Positions 8,440 to 17,100 of a stretch of DNA of 64,000 nt are shown here, piece after piece. Under the pieces are notes generated by a model. That model was given only the letters and a program-made list of their open reading frames with translations, was not told the origin of the DNA and searched no databases. The stretch spans positions 1,922,001 to 1,986,000 of the forward strand of contig OZ243957.1 in assembly GCA_965214585.1 (NCBI GenBank), read 5' to 3'. This stretch comes from JAHCHG01 sp965214585. GTDB taxonomy: Bacteria; Acidobacteriota; Blastocatellia; Pyrinomonadales; Pyrinomonadaceae. Within the stretch, counting starts at the first letter, position 1. Each line of letters opens with the position of its first letter. The position numbers were made by a program, and so were the translations under genes.

Positions 8440-9420
8440 ATGAGAAAGTTTTTTGTAATTGGAGCAGTTTTTACTTTGATAATGCTTTGCGGAGCATTGT
8501 TCAGTTTTGATTTTACGACCAAAGCTCAAAATAACGGTAACGGCAATGGTAACGGGAACGGCAGCGATAAAAATCCGACGGTCGTTCACGGCAAAAGGGC
8601 TTGCGGAACGGATCATAAACCGGAAAAGATCGAAGCATTTGAAAGAGATTTTGAAGCGCGTTTTGCAAAAATGAATAACGGCAAAAAACCGAGCGGCGGC
8701 GGCGGCGGCGGCGGAACTGGCGGCGGCGGCGGCGGAGCAACTGTTACGGGCGGCGTGATAAACGTCTATTTTCACGTTGTCAACAACGGTTCGGGAATTG
8801 CGAACGGTGATATTTCCGCGCAAATGATCAATGACCAGATGAACGTCTTGAATTCTTCTTTCGCGCAATGGGGATGGAGTTTTAACTTGATCAGCACAGA
8901 CCGCACGACGAATGCGGCTTGGTATAACGGTTGTTACGGTTCGGCGGAAAGTGCGATGAAAAACGCTCTTCATCAAGGTTCGGCAAAAGATTTAAACATT
9001 TATTCCTGCAATCCGAGCGGCGGAATTTTGGGTTACGCGACATTTCCTTCGTCATATCAAAGCCAGCCGAGTCTTGACGGCGTAGTTCTGCTTTATTCAT
9101 CTCTTCCGGGCGGAAGTGCCGCGCCGTATAATGAAGGCGACACGGGAACGCACGAAGTCGGACATTGGATGGGTTTATATCATACATTCCAAGGCGGATG
9201 CAGCGGAACAGGCGATTATGTTGATGACACAAGTGCCGAGCGTTCACCGGCTTACGGCTGTCCCGACGGACGCGACAGCTGCACGGGCAGACGTTATCCC
9301 GGACTCGATCCGATCACGAATTTTATGGATTACACCGATGATTATTGTATGTTTGAATTCACCAACGGGCAGGATGTCCGAATGGACGAGCAATATTCGG
9401 TTTATCGTCACAACAAATAG
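8440..9420 (+). CDS. Secreted M43-like (pappalysin-type) zinc metalloprotease
   Basis: 326 residues. A signal peptide covers residues 1-30 (hydrophobic core to TTKAQ). A short Asn-Gly repeat (residues 31-41), a linker and a Gly-only stretch (about 86-99) precede the catalytic domain (about 105-326). The domain holds the metzincin motif HExxHxxGxxH as HEVGHWMGLYH (His238, Glu239, His242, His248) and a Met-turn NFMDY around Met296. Paired cysteines after the zinc site (YGCPDGRDSC, DYCMFEF) fit the M43 cytophagalysin/pappalysin group. It likely acts outside the cell on protein substrates. A good AAGGAG site lies 11 nt before the ATG. An intrinsic terminator follows at 9573-9617. The poly-Gly/Asn-Gly spacer is a low-complexity hinge. 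Confidence 0.92.
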   Translation: MRKFFVIGAVFTLIMLCGALFSFDFTTKAQNNGNGNGNGNGSDKNPTVVHGKRACGTDHKPEKIEAFERDFEARFAKMNNGKKPSGGGGGGGTGGGGGGATVTGGVINVYFHVVNNGSGIANGDISAQMINDQMNVLNSSFAQWGWSFNLISTDRTTNAAWYNGCYGSAESAMKNALHQGSAKDLNIYSCNPSGGILGYATFPSSYQSQPSLDGVVLLYSSLPGGSAAPYNEGDTGTHEVGHWMGLYHTFQGGCSGTGDYVDDTSAERSPAYGCPDGRDSCTGRRYPGLDPITNFMDYTDDYCMFEFTNGQDVRMDEQYSVYRHNK

Positions 9421-9449
9421 GGCGGTTTAAGAATTAGTGTAGGAAAATT

Positions 9450-9526
9450 GTCAGTAGCGTCGGCGTGAGCCGATGCGTCAATGTTTGTTTGCACAAGACG
9501 CATCGGCTCACGCCGACGCTACTGAC
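9450..9526. repeat. Large perfect palindrome, 30-bp arms
   Basis: Arms at 9450-9479 and 9497-9526 are exact reverse complements, with a 17-nt loop. Degenerate ends (GGCGGTTTAAGAATT around 9421, CTGCTATA around 9545) resemble those of the neighbouring element at 9631-9765, suggesting one family of small palindromic, MITE-like elements. Confidence 0.8.
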
Positions 9527-9572
9527 TCTACAATCAATCTAAATCTGCTATAAGTTCGGGCAATCGGCAAAT

Positions 9573-9617
9573 AAAAGAAAAAGCGGAACTTTAATTTCTA
9601 AGTTCCGCTTTTTTCTT
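9573..9617 (+). terminator. Intrinsic terminator after the M43 protease gene
   Basis: Stem formed by AAGCGGAACT (near 9581-9590) and AGTTCCGCTT (9601-9610), followed by a T-rich run TTTTCTTTT. An A-rich run before the stem means it may also work for the opposite strand. Confidence 0.75.
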
Positions 9618-9630
9618 TTGCAAAATTTAA

Positions 9631-9765
9631 TATAGAGCGGTTTAAGTTTGAATATACGGTAAGAGTAACGCCTTTAGGCGTGAGAAAACGACAGCGAAGC
9701 GCGGCGTTTTCTCACGCCTAAAGGCGTTACTCTTACCGTACGCCAATTCTTAAATTGCTCTATAT
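9631..9765. repeat. MITE-like palindromic element, 36-bp core arms and terminal inverted repeats
   Basis: Core arms 9655-9690 and 9705-9740 are exact reverse complements around a 14-nt loop. Outer imperfect repeats TATAGAGCGGTTTAA (9631-9645) and TTAAATTGCTCTATA (9751-9765) border it. It carries no gene. It would form a very stable hairpin and sits between the protease terminator and the GNAT genes. Confidence 0.8.
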
Positions 9766-9768
9766 TTT

Positions 9769-10305
9769 CTAAATATCCTTACGCATCAAAAAATCCTTCT
9801 GCGGCGAATCAGCCAAATCGAAAATGTGTGTTCCGACTTTATAAAAGCCGAATTTTTCGTAAAACGCCTGCGCTTTTTTGTTGTGCTGCCAAACGCTCAA
9901 CCAAACCGCATCAAAGCCGCGCCATTTCGCTTCATTCAAACTTTTTTCCATTAAAATCTTACCGATTCCCGCGCCTAAAAAATCTTGTTTGACATAAATT
10001 CTGCAAATTTCGACGGGATTTTTCGCTTTGATTTCTTTTAGTTTACTGCCGAACAAAAGTTTCGCGTAGCCGACAAGTTCACACTTTTTTTCGCACATCA
10101 AAAAGAGCGCGTTTTCGTCCGAAATTTCTTTGCGAATCTGCTCGCACGAAAAAGCCGAAGCAATATATTCTTTGATGTCTTTTTGCCGTAAATGCGGGCT
10201 GTCGTGATATGTTTCCCAAAAACATTTCGCCGCGAACCGAGCCAAAATCTCCGCATCATCAATGTTTGCCTGAGAAATTATAAAATCCGTCGTTTCTAAA
10301 TTCAT
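9769..10305 (-). CDS. GNAT-family N-acetyltransferase (second of a tandem pair)
   Basis: 178 residues. The acetyl-CoA binding region reads IYVKQDFLGAGIGKILMEKS, with the R/Q-x-x-G-x-G/A loop of GNATs as FLGAGIG, followed by WLSVWQHNKKAQAFYEKFGF, the typical alpha4-beta6-beta7 segment. It transfers an acetyl group from acetyl-CoA to an amine; the substrate is unknown. Its start overlaps the stop of the upstream GNAT gene by four bases (ATGA), so the two are translationally coupled. The two proteins are clear paralogues (same length, shared FYEKFGFY/FYRKYGFY and HIF-L motifs), so a tandem duplication is likely. Confidence 0.88.
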   Translation of the reverse strand: MNLETTDFIISQANIDDAEILARFAAKCFWETYHDSPHLRQKDIKEYIASAFSCEQIRKEISDENALFLMCEKKCELVGYAKLLFGSKLKEIKAKNPVEICRIYVKQDFLGAGIGKILMEKSLNEAKWRGFDAVWLSVWQHNKKAQAFYEKFGFYKVGTHIFDLADSPQKDFLMRKDI

Positions 10306-10835
10306 TCGGAGAGTTCTTTCTGCATCAGCAGATCAATCTGCGGATCAGAGCCGAGCCGGAAAATGTGCCTGCCGACTTCGTAAAAACCGTATTTTCGATA
10401 AAAAGCCTGCGCTCTGAGATTAAATTCCCAAACGCCGAGCCACATCACATCGCAGGCATTTTCCCCTGCAATCCGAAAACATTCATCCATCAATTTCTGC
10501 CCGACACCACAGCCTAAAAATTTCTGATGGGCGTAAAGTCTGTTCAATTCAATCGGTTTCTCCGCCGCGATTCCGTCTTCGCGGCTTCCGAGCATAATTT
10601 TCGCGTATCCCGCAGACTCCTTTTCGATTTCGGCAATCAAAAAAATTGAATCTTTCTCGCCGAGTTCGCGCTTCGTCTGCTCGACGCTGAAAGCCGCTTT
10701 CATATATTCCGCCAAATCTTCGGGCGCGTTTTTCGGATGCTGGTGAAAAGCGTCGTAAAAAGTTTTCCAACTTAATTCGGCGAGCATTTCGGCATCCTTT
10801 AGAATTGCTTGACGGATTTTTATCTGATTAGACAC
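10302..10835 (-). CDS. GNAT-family N-acetyltransferase (first of a tandem pair)
   Basis: 177 residues, GTG start at 10835. The coenzyme-binding loop is FLGCGVGQKLMD, and the later WLGVWEFNLRAQAFYRKYGF is the GNAT C-terminal signature. The start lies inside the end of the preceding gene (8-nt overlap), and the stop overlaps the next GNAT start. This makes it the third member of a four-gene overlapping run. The paralogue downstream has diverged considerably, so the pair may act on different substrates or form a heterodimer. The run begins with a nucleotidyltransferase-fold protein, so an antitoxin or modification role is possible but unproven. Confidence 0.88.
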   Translation of the reverse strand: MSNQIKIRQAILKDAEMLAELSWKTFYDAFHQHPKNAPEDLAEYMKAAFSVEQTKRELGEKDSIFLIAEIEKESAGYAKIMLGSREDGIAAEKPIELNRLYAHQKFLGCGVGQKLMDECFRIAGENACDVMWLGVWEFNLRAQAFYRKYGFYEVGRHIFRLGSDPQIDLLMQKELSE

Positions 10836-11181
10836 GGCTCAAAAAATTCTCCAAAACAAAGATTTTACGAATCCGAAAACGAAGCGGACTTTGCACGATT
10901 GCCGCCGCTTTCAAGTTTTCCAAACCCGAAACAAAATACGGTTCGCGGCAAGCGGAAATTTCTTCGAGCCAAACAGGAACGGGCAAATTCATTTCATCGC
11001 ACAAACTCTCGGCAGTCGAAGCCAAAATCGCGTCAATTTTCTCGTCGCTCAAAACAAACGGTTCGACAATCGCTTCGATATTTTTGTGATAACGAAAATC
11101 ATCCGCAAAATCCATCAGCGGAATGCGCCACCAACGCGGATTTTCGATGATTTTTTCTTTCGTTTCTTTGAGCGTAATCAT
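10828..11181 (-). CDS. Small protein of unknown function, coupled to nucleotidyltransferase-fold gene
   Basis: 117 residues with no family I recognise. The N-terminal half is rich in aromatic and charged residues (NPRWWRIPLMDFADDFRYH), the middle is acidic, and the C terminus is basic (RFRIRKIFVLENFLSRV). No signal peptide or membrane segment is visible. Its ATG overlaps the stop of the upstream nucleotidyltransferase-fold gene by four bases, and its own end overlaps the next GNAT start by eight bases, so it must be made with them. Size and coupling fit the partner of a minimal two-gene module, but this is inference from position only. Confidence 0.7.
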   Translation of the reverse strand: MITLKETKEKIIENPRWWRIPLMDFADDFRYHKNIEAIVEPFVLSDEKIDAILASTAESLCDEMNLPVPVWLEEISACREPYFVSGLENLKAAAIVQSPLRFRIRKIFVLENFLSRV

Positions 11182-11681
11182 CTTTCCAAAATCTCTTCGA
11201 GCAGAAAAACGGTTTCCGCTTTGATTTCCTTTCGCGGATAATAGTTTCGCACGATTTCAAGCGCGTCTTCGACCGAATTTATCTGTAAATTATTGACAAG
11301 AAATTTTATATCGTCCAAATCGGAAGTGTCGGCACGCGCCGCTAAAATCTTCATCGCCAACAGGTAATCGGTTTCGGGAATAAAAATTTTTAAGTTCGGA
11401 AAATCGAACAAAATTCGTTTTTCGTGTTCGACGACAAACATTTTAACCGCAAAATTCAGCCAACCGATTTCAAGATTATGTCTTTCGCCGACTTTTGACG
11501 CCGCGCGGCGAATTTGCTTTACCGGCTCAAAAATCGCATCAATATCCTTCGTCGCCGGACGCGCCTTAAACGCCAGACACATCACCGCGCCGCCGTAAAG
11601 ACAAATCTCGCCTTTAACATCCTGCGCGGCGAGTTCGTCATTTAATTCCGAAAGATATTGTTCGATTTCTTCGGCGGTCAT
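11178..11681 (-). CDS. Nucleotidyltransferase-fold protein (DUF6036/AbiEii-like)
   Basis: 167 residues. The segment LYGGAVMCLAFKARPATKDIDAIF has the GG (here G-G-A) followed about 15 residues later by D-I-D, the pattern of minimal nucleotidyltransferases and of the DUF6036 and AbiEii groups. Later MKILAARADTSDLDDI is also typical of these proteins (a K-x-x-A-x-R-x-x-x-D-x-x-D box). Members of the fold add nucleotides to RNA or protein and include type IV toxins. It heads a run of four overlapping genes. An AG-rich leader precedes the ATG. Whether this is a toxin, a tRNA-modifying enzyme or inactive cannot be told from sequence alone. Confidence 0.75.
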   Translation of the reverse strand: MTAEEIEQYLSELNDELAAQDVKGEICLYGGAVMCLAFKARPATKDIDAIFEPVKQIRRAASKVGERHNLEIGWLNFAVKMFVVEHEKRILFDFPNLKIFIPETDYLLAMKILAARADTSDLDDIKFLVNNLQINSVEDALEIVRNYYPRKEIKAETVFLLEEILER

Positions 11682-11733
11682 CTTTTATAGGATTTTAACA
11701 CAAAAAATGCGGAAATTGACTAATTCTTCGCGT

Positions 11734-12306
11734 TTAAAATTCCGCACGGTCGCCGATTTTTTCTCGTATAAAATTTTTTAAACTACTCAATTCTTCGTAA
11801 ACGTCAAACGCTCTTTTCGGAATAAACTCCAGCAAATATTTGTCGTAAAAAATAAATATTCCCTTTTCATTTTCGACGGCTTTATCAACTGCGAACCAAT
11901 CAATAATTTTACCGTTAAAATCTGTTTTTATCGGGTTTTTGCCCGATATTACTTGGATTCCGACATCTGCAAATATAAATGTTTTACGCAAAACGAGTGG
12001 TTCGCCTTCTGTCTGAAAATGATGTTTCGCCAGAATTTCAAGCCACTTTTTAAATATAAATCCTGCAATTCTGGAAAAGGAAGCCAAGAAAACATTTATA
12101 AATAAGAACGCGATCAAGAAAACAGGAATTGAAAATTGTCCGTAAAAGTAAAGAATAACAAGAGATATGGCAACAGTCAGCACAATGTTTAACGGATTAT
12201 TAAAGACTGCTGAAAAAATCGGAATTCTGCTCAAAGAATCCAAATAAACACGTTTATATTCTTCAAAATCATATTCAACTTCTAAAATGACTTTCTTTTT
12301 TTCCAT
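11734..12306 (-). CDS. YcxB-like membrane protein
   Basis: 190 residues. A cytosolic N-terminal segment (VEYDFEEYKRVYLDSL) leads to two adjacent membrane helices (about residues 35-85: LNIVLTVAISLVILYFYG and FLIAFLFINVFLASF). A soluble C-terminal part follows with the pattern VISGKNPIKTDF-GKIIDWFAVDKAVE-KGIFIFYD, typical of the YcxB-like domain found in many bacteria. Function of the family is unknown. It follows the lipoprotein gene on the same strand with a 35-nt gap, so the two may be co-transcribed. Confidence 0.7.
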   Translation of the reverse strand: MEKKKVILEVEYDFEEYKRVYLDSLSRIPIFSAVFNNPLNIVLTVAISLVILYFYGQFSIPVFLIAFLFINVFLASFSRIAGFIFKKWLEILAKHHFQTEGEPLVLRKTFIFADVGIQVISGKNPIKTDFNGKIIDWFAVDKAVENEKGIFIFYDKYLLEFIPKRAFDVYEELSSLKNFIREKIGDRAEF

Positions 12307-12341
12307 AAATCACGCTCAAGGAAATTTAATTTTTAACCGAT

Positions 12342-13565
12342 TTACAAAGCGTCCGGGTCAATTCCCGCCAGCGGTTCGAGCGCGTAACTATTTTTCTTGA
12401 CGGTAATATAATATCCGTTATCCGAAGCGGGAACGGCAACATAAAGTTTATCTTTCGTCTTCATAATCGCGTCGTTATCGTATAAATTTTCATAAGTAAA
12501 AACGGGTTTCGGGTTTTTTCCGGGCGAATCGGCATTATTAAAAACGGCGAAAAAACGATTTCTGTCTTTTTTTGCTTTGCTAACGTCTTTGTATGTCAAA
12601 AGGATTGCAAAATCGCGGTTGCCGTTTTTGTCAAAATCACCCGAAGCATAAAACGGACTCGAATTAGAATAACCCGCTTCCCAAAATCTTTTCAGCGAAT
12701 CGGCGGGATATTCCTTGTCGGAAGTAAGCCGCAAATTCGGCTTGGTTTTCAGCCATTGCTCGACTGTTGCTTTGTCATCGGAATAAATTTTATGTTCTTG
12801 TCTTTTGATTTTGATATTTTCTATGTCCAATTTATCCCAACTTTCGATTTTTCGGGTTGAATCATATTTGTCGTCGCATTCTCTGAATCTTGCTTCCGTC
12901 AAAACCGGCTTTAATGTTTTCAAATCATATTTGTAGTAAATACCGCAATCTCCGATTCCGCGAAAAAATGTAAAAACTTCCAAAGTTTTTGTTCTTTCAT
13001 TAAATTCTGTTCTGGCGTGAGTTCCCGAAGATTGAAGAAAATAAGGTTCATCTACATTATGATATTCGTAAGACACAAATTTCGCCGGAGTGATAAATGC
13101 TTCTTTATCATTTTTCTCCGTATAAATTCCATATTCGTAAATTCCGATATATGATCCGGGATCGAGCAAAATTTCAACCAGATATGTATCGTCATTTAAT
13201 TTGAAAAATTCAACCCCCGCATTTTTGACTCCAAGATTTTCCAAAGATTTTACATACTTTTCAGAACTGGAACGATTTTTTTCCGTTTCACTCAAAGCAT
13301 TTAATAAATTGTCCCGATCTTTATACGTTAAATTTTCACGCTTGGCGGGAACGGAAACTCCCTGAAAATCCCGAACCGAATTTTTTTCCTCTGAAATTGT
13401 TTCCAAAGATCGGTTTTCAGTTTGAGCAGCACTCACATCCTCTACTTCAACCGACTTATCTTCTTTTCCTGCTTTATAATTATTTTGGTCGCTTGAGCAA
13501 GCGGAAAACGTAAGTGTTAATAAAATCAAACTAATTATAAATACGGCGATTTTCATATATTTCAT
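12342..13565 (-). CDS. Lipoprotein of unknown function
   Basis: 407 residues. The N terminus is a lipoprotein signal: a charged MKYMK, a hydrophobic run, then FSAC with the acylated cysteine at about residue 23. An acidic Ser/Glu-rich linker follows. The rest is not a family I can name. Near the C terminus ASGDFDKNGNRDFAILL resembles an FG-GAP/VCBS-like or EF-hand-like D-x-D-x-N-x-x-D loop, so calcium binding is possible. AAGGAG stands 8 nt before the ATG. A hairpin with arms 13586-13598 and 13607-13619 lies in the leader and could act on expression. It is probably anchored to the inner or outer membrane. Confidence 0.75.
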   Translation of the reverse strand: MKYMKIAVFIISLILLTLTFSACSSDQNNYKAGKEDKSVEVEDVSAAQTENRSLETISEEKNSVRDFQGVSVPAKRENLTYKDRDNLLNALSETEKNRSSSEKYVKSLENLGVKNAGVEFFKLNDDTYLVEILLDPGSYIGIYEYGIYTEKNDKEAFITPAKFVSYEYHNVDEPYFLQSSGTHARTEFNERTKTLEVFTFFRGIGDCGIYYKYDLKTLKPVLTEARFRECDDKYDSTRKIESWDKLDIENIKIKRQEHKIYSDDKATVEQWLKTKPNLRLTSDKEYPADSLKRFWEAGYSNSSPFYASGDFDKNGNRDFAILLTYKDVSKAKKDRNRFFAVFNNADSPGKNPKPVFTYENLYDNDAIMKTKDKLYVAVPASDNGYYITVKKNSYALEPLAGIDPDAL

Positions 13566-13585
13566 TAAAATACTCCTTAATAGTG

Positions 13586-13619
13586 GATATACGAGTAAGA
13601 GAATTTTTACTCATATATC
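13586..13619 (-). promoter_or_regulatory. Inverted repeat in the lipoprotein gene leader
   Basis: Arms GATATACGAGTAA (13586-13598) and TTACTCATATATC (13607-13619) with an 8-nt spacer, 20 to 55 nt before the lipoprotein ATG. Could be an operator or an mRNA hairpin; which one cannot be told from sequence. Confidence 0.4.
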
Positions 13620-13672
13620 TAAAGAACGAAGGAAAATTCAGAACTTGCCAAAATCAATTTGTTCGAGCCGGT

Positions 13673-13744
13673 TTATTTCCAGCCGATAATCAACTAGGCA
13701 ATCGTCCGCAACCGCATATTCGACGTGCCTTCGTGGTCGCACCG
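13673..13744 (-). pseudogene. Decayed copy of the 3' end of an acyl-CoA dehydrogenase gene
   Basis: On the minus strand this 72-bp stretch reads EGTSNMRLRTIA, stop, LIIGWK, stop. The last residues of the intact acyl-CoA dehydrogenase encoded at 21527-22708 are EGTSNMQLQTIAKLIISGK. By eye the two DNA segments agree at roughly four bases in five, including the runs GATAATCAACT and GTGCCTTCGT. Similarity ends at the terminal stop codon on one side and just before the vapC stop on the other. Changes hit first and second codon positions and create an in-frame stop, so the copy is not under selection. It is in the same orientation as the intact gene and lies at the far edge of the restriction-modification cluster. 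Confidence 0.8.
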
Positions 13745-13749
13745 CTTTT

Positions 13750-14130
13750 TCATAAACTCTTGATACCATAACTACTAAATTCGCGGTCATTAGTAATTAT
13801 CGTTAAATTTTCAACTTGCGCTTGAGCAATAATAAGGCGATCAAAAGGGTCGCGGTGATGAAACGGCAAAGTTGAAATCCGCAAAGCGTGTTCAGGTGAA
13901 ATTGCTAAAATTTTGATGTTTTCGACGGCAATTTGTTTGATAACATCGCTAAACGGTTCGGCAAGAGCTAATTTACCGATGCTGATTTTAATGGCAATCT
14001 CCCACAACGAAGCAATGCTGACAAAAATCTCATTATTCGGATTTTCAATAAATTCACGCCGCGATTTTGAAAGCAGTTTGTTGCCTTCGAGAAACCAAAT
14101 CAAAATATGCGTATCAATCAAGAATTGCAT
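13750..14130 (-). CDS. vapC: VapC-type PIN-domain ribonuclease toxin, no adjacent antitoxin
   Basis: 126 residues. PIN-domain acidic residues are in place: LIDTH near the start, SLWEIAIK in the middle, then HRDPFDRLIIAQA and TNDREF. VapC proteins cut tRNA or rRNA when free of a partner VapB. The usual gene order is vapB just upstream; here the ATG instead overlaps the hsdR stop by one base (TAATG), so vapC is translationally coupled to hsdR. No small antitoxin-like gene is seen on either side. The protein may use a partner encoded within the restriction operon, or a distant one, or be tolerated because it is weak. Identity of the fold is secure; biological role is not. Confidence 0.88.
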   Translation of the reverse strand: MQFLIDTHILIWFLEGNKLLSKSRREFIENPNNEIFVSIASLWEIAIKISIGKLALAEPFSDVIKQIAVENIKILAISPEHALRISTLPFHHRDPFDRLIIAQAQVENLTIITNDREFSSYGIKSL

Positions 14131-17100
14131 TACATATATTCCTCAAAGTCTTTCAAAGGAGCGTCGAAATCATCGGCGATATTTTTAACCAAACCCTTCA
14201 TACTGCCGAATTTACGTTGTTTTCCTTCGTATGTAAGAGCAAAAATGGTTTCGCTTAACCATTTCTTAAAACTCGGATTGTCCATAAAAACTTTGAAAAG
14301 TTCCGTGTGATTTGAAACAAGTCCGGTAATGGTATCTTGTAACGCTCTGTCGTGTTCGAGTTTGGCTGTTTCTTTATTTGAATTTTTCTGGGCATTCTGA
14401 TATTTCCTGTTTGCCGCGACTTTTAACGGAATTACCTCTTTGATAATTCTGCTTGTTTCAACGCTGTCGCTAAAAAGATTGCCGAACATTTCGTTGAAAT
14501 CTCTTAGGATGTTGCTCAATAAATCAAACTCCATTTCGGATAAGCCGCCGACAGTGCCAATCGGCACGGGTGCGAGTTTGCCGTCTTTGTCGGGAAGTTT
14601 TATTTCTATTTGCGTTTGGACTTCTGAGCGATATGTGTCCATATCAATCATCTGTAAAATTCCTTTGGCTAAATCTTTTTCTTCCGGTGCGGGTAGTTTC
14701 GGCACGAGAAAATTGAGAAAAATAGAAAGTTTTTCCCAATCGGCATTTGTAAAAGTGAGAATTGTCGCCAAAAAACTGTATGTTCGCAAAAATGCTTTAG
14801 CCTTGCTTTTAAAATCAACTTGTCCGTCTTCGTCGAGTTCGCCGAGATAAATATGCACGCATTTATCTAAAATCAAATCAAAGCGGCTGTTATCACGATT
14901 TGCACCGCTTAAAAATAATTCGACGATTTCATCAACATCTTCCGATGAATAAATTTGTTTTGCGTCCAAATCGGATTTCAGATCGTGAAGTTTATTCGGA
15001 TCGGTTGCTTCGCTCAAAACCGTTCCGCGATAATAAGGTTCAAAGGCTTTTTCGATGACTTCCGTTTTATTGGCAAAATCCAAAATAAAACAATCATATT
15101 TTTGCGGATACGCACGATTCAGACGTGAAAGAGTCTGAACGGCTTTTACTCCGGCTAAAACTTTATCAACATACATCGTATGCAAAAAGGGTTCATCGTA
15201 ACCCGTCTGAAATTTATCGGCGACAATCAAAAAACGATACTCGTCTTGCCGAAAGCGTTTTTCTATTTGCGAACTCGGAAATTTGTTCATATCCGATTCC
15301 GTCAACTCCCGCCCGCCGACATCGTGGCTTCCCGAAAAAGCGACGATTGCTTTATATTTACTTTTTCTTTCTTTGAGATATTCGTCAACGGCGAGTTTAT
15401 ATTTGACGGCTTGAGCGATACTCGTCGTGCAGATCATCGCACGAGCCTTTCCGCCGATTTTTCGTTTTGCCAAAACTTCTTCGTGAAAATGGTCAACCAT
15501 AATCTCGGCTTTGTGGCGAATCGCCTTGTCTTGTGTTTCCACATAGCGACGCAGTTTTTTGTTGGCTTTTTTGACATCGAGTTTCGGATCGTCGTCAGCC
15601 GTTTTGATCAAACGATAATAACTCTGCACGGGCGTATAATTTTGCAGAACGTCGAGAATAAAGCCTTCTTCGATGGCTTGCTTCATCGTGTATTCGTGAA
15701 ACGGGCGAAATTTCGTTTCGCCTTCCGCAAAGAATTTTTCGCCGAACATTTCGAGCGTTTTGTTTTTCGGAGTCGCCGTAAAAGCAAAATAACTCGCATT
15801 CAGAAGCATCTGTCGTGATTCCATAATGCGGTTGATAACGTCTTCGATTGTTTCCGCTTCATCGGCGGAATTTTCTCCGAGTGCCAAGTGCATTTGAGCC
15901 ATCGTCCGTCCGCCCTGACTCGAATGGGCTTCATCAATAATCAGTGCAAACTTTTTGCCGCGATGTTCGTTGCCGATTTCGTCCAAAACGAACGGAAATT
16001 TCTGCACGGTGGTAATAATTATTTTCTTTCCCGCCGTCAAAAAATTTTTCAAATCCTTCGCTTTATTCGTGCCGCCGACAACTTTCGCCACTTGAGCAAA
16101 GCGTTTGATGTTTTCGCGGATTTGTTTGTCTAAATTCCGTCGGTCTGTGATAACGATTATCGAATCGAAAATCGGATTGCCGCCCGTTTTGAGTTCGACA
16201 AGCTGATGAGCGAGCCAAGTTATCGAATTACTTTTGCCCGAACCCGCCGAATGCTGAATCAAATAACGCTTGCCCGCACCGTTTTTTTCGGCATCGCCGA
16301 GAAGTTCGCGGACGACGTCGAGTTGATGATAACGCGGGAAAATCTGCTTGTGTTTTTTGCCGCCTTCGCTGTCTTCTTCTTCGACAATCTGAGCGTAGTT
16401 TTCGATAATTTCCGCAAGGCTTTCCCTTCGCAGAATTTCCTTCCAAAGATAATCGGTTTTTATTCCGCCGTCCGCTTTCGGCGGATTTCCCGCACCGTCG
16501 TCAAAGCCTTTGTTAAAAGGGAGAAACCAACTTTTTTGACCTTTTAATTCGGAACACATCCAAACCTGCGAATCGTCAACCGCAAAATGCACGATGCAGC
16601 GTCCGAATTTGAAAAGCAGTTCACGCGGATCGCGGTCATTTTTATATTGCCCGATTGCGTCTTCGTAAGTTTGTTTCGTCAGACTGTTTTTGAGTTCAAA
16701 TGTAATAACCGGCAAGCCGTTCAGAAAAATGCACAAATCGAGCGAAAGATTCGGATTTTCGCGGCTGTAACGCAATTGGCGTGTAACGCTGAAAATGTTT
16801 TTCGAGTGAAGTTCGGCGGCTGTCGGATTTCCCGGAGTCGGTTTGCCGAAATAGAAATTGATTTTGCTGAAATTTTTATGACTGATGCCTTTTCGCAAAA
16901 CGTCAATCACGCCGCGTTTTGTAATTTCGCCCTGCAATCTGGCTAAAAACTTATATCGCGTCGGAGTATCTTCGGACAAATTGAAGGCTTTGGCGATTTC
17001 GGGTTGAGTAGCTTGCAAAAAATCACGGAGTTTGACCAAATCAACGGCAAATTCGCGTTTGTAATCTTTCACGTCGCCCGCCTGATAACCGTTCGCTAGA

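Noticed and set aside
8338..8976. A 212-codon minus-strand frame with Ala and Arg runs over the protease start
   Set aside because: The runs are the complement of the Gly-rich linker of the protease; no ribosome site.
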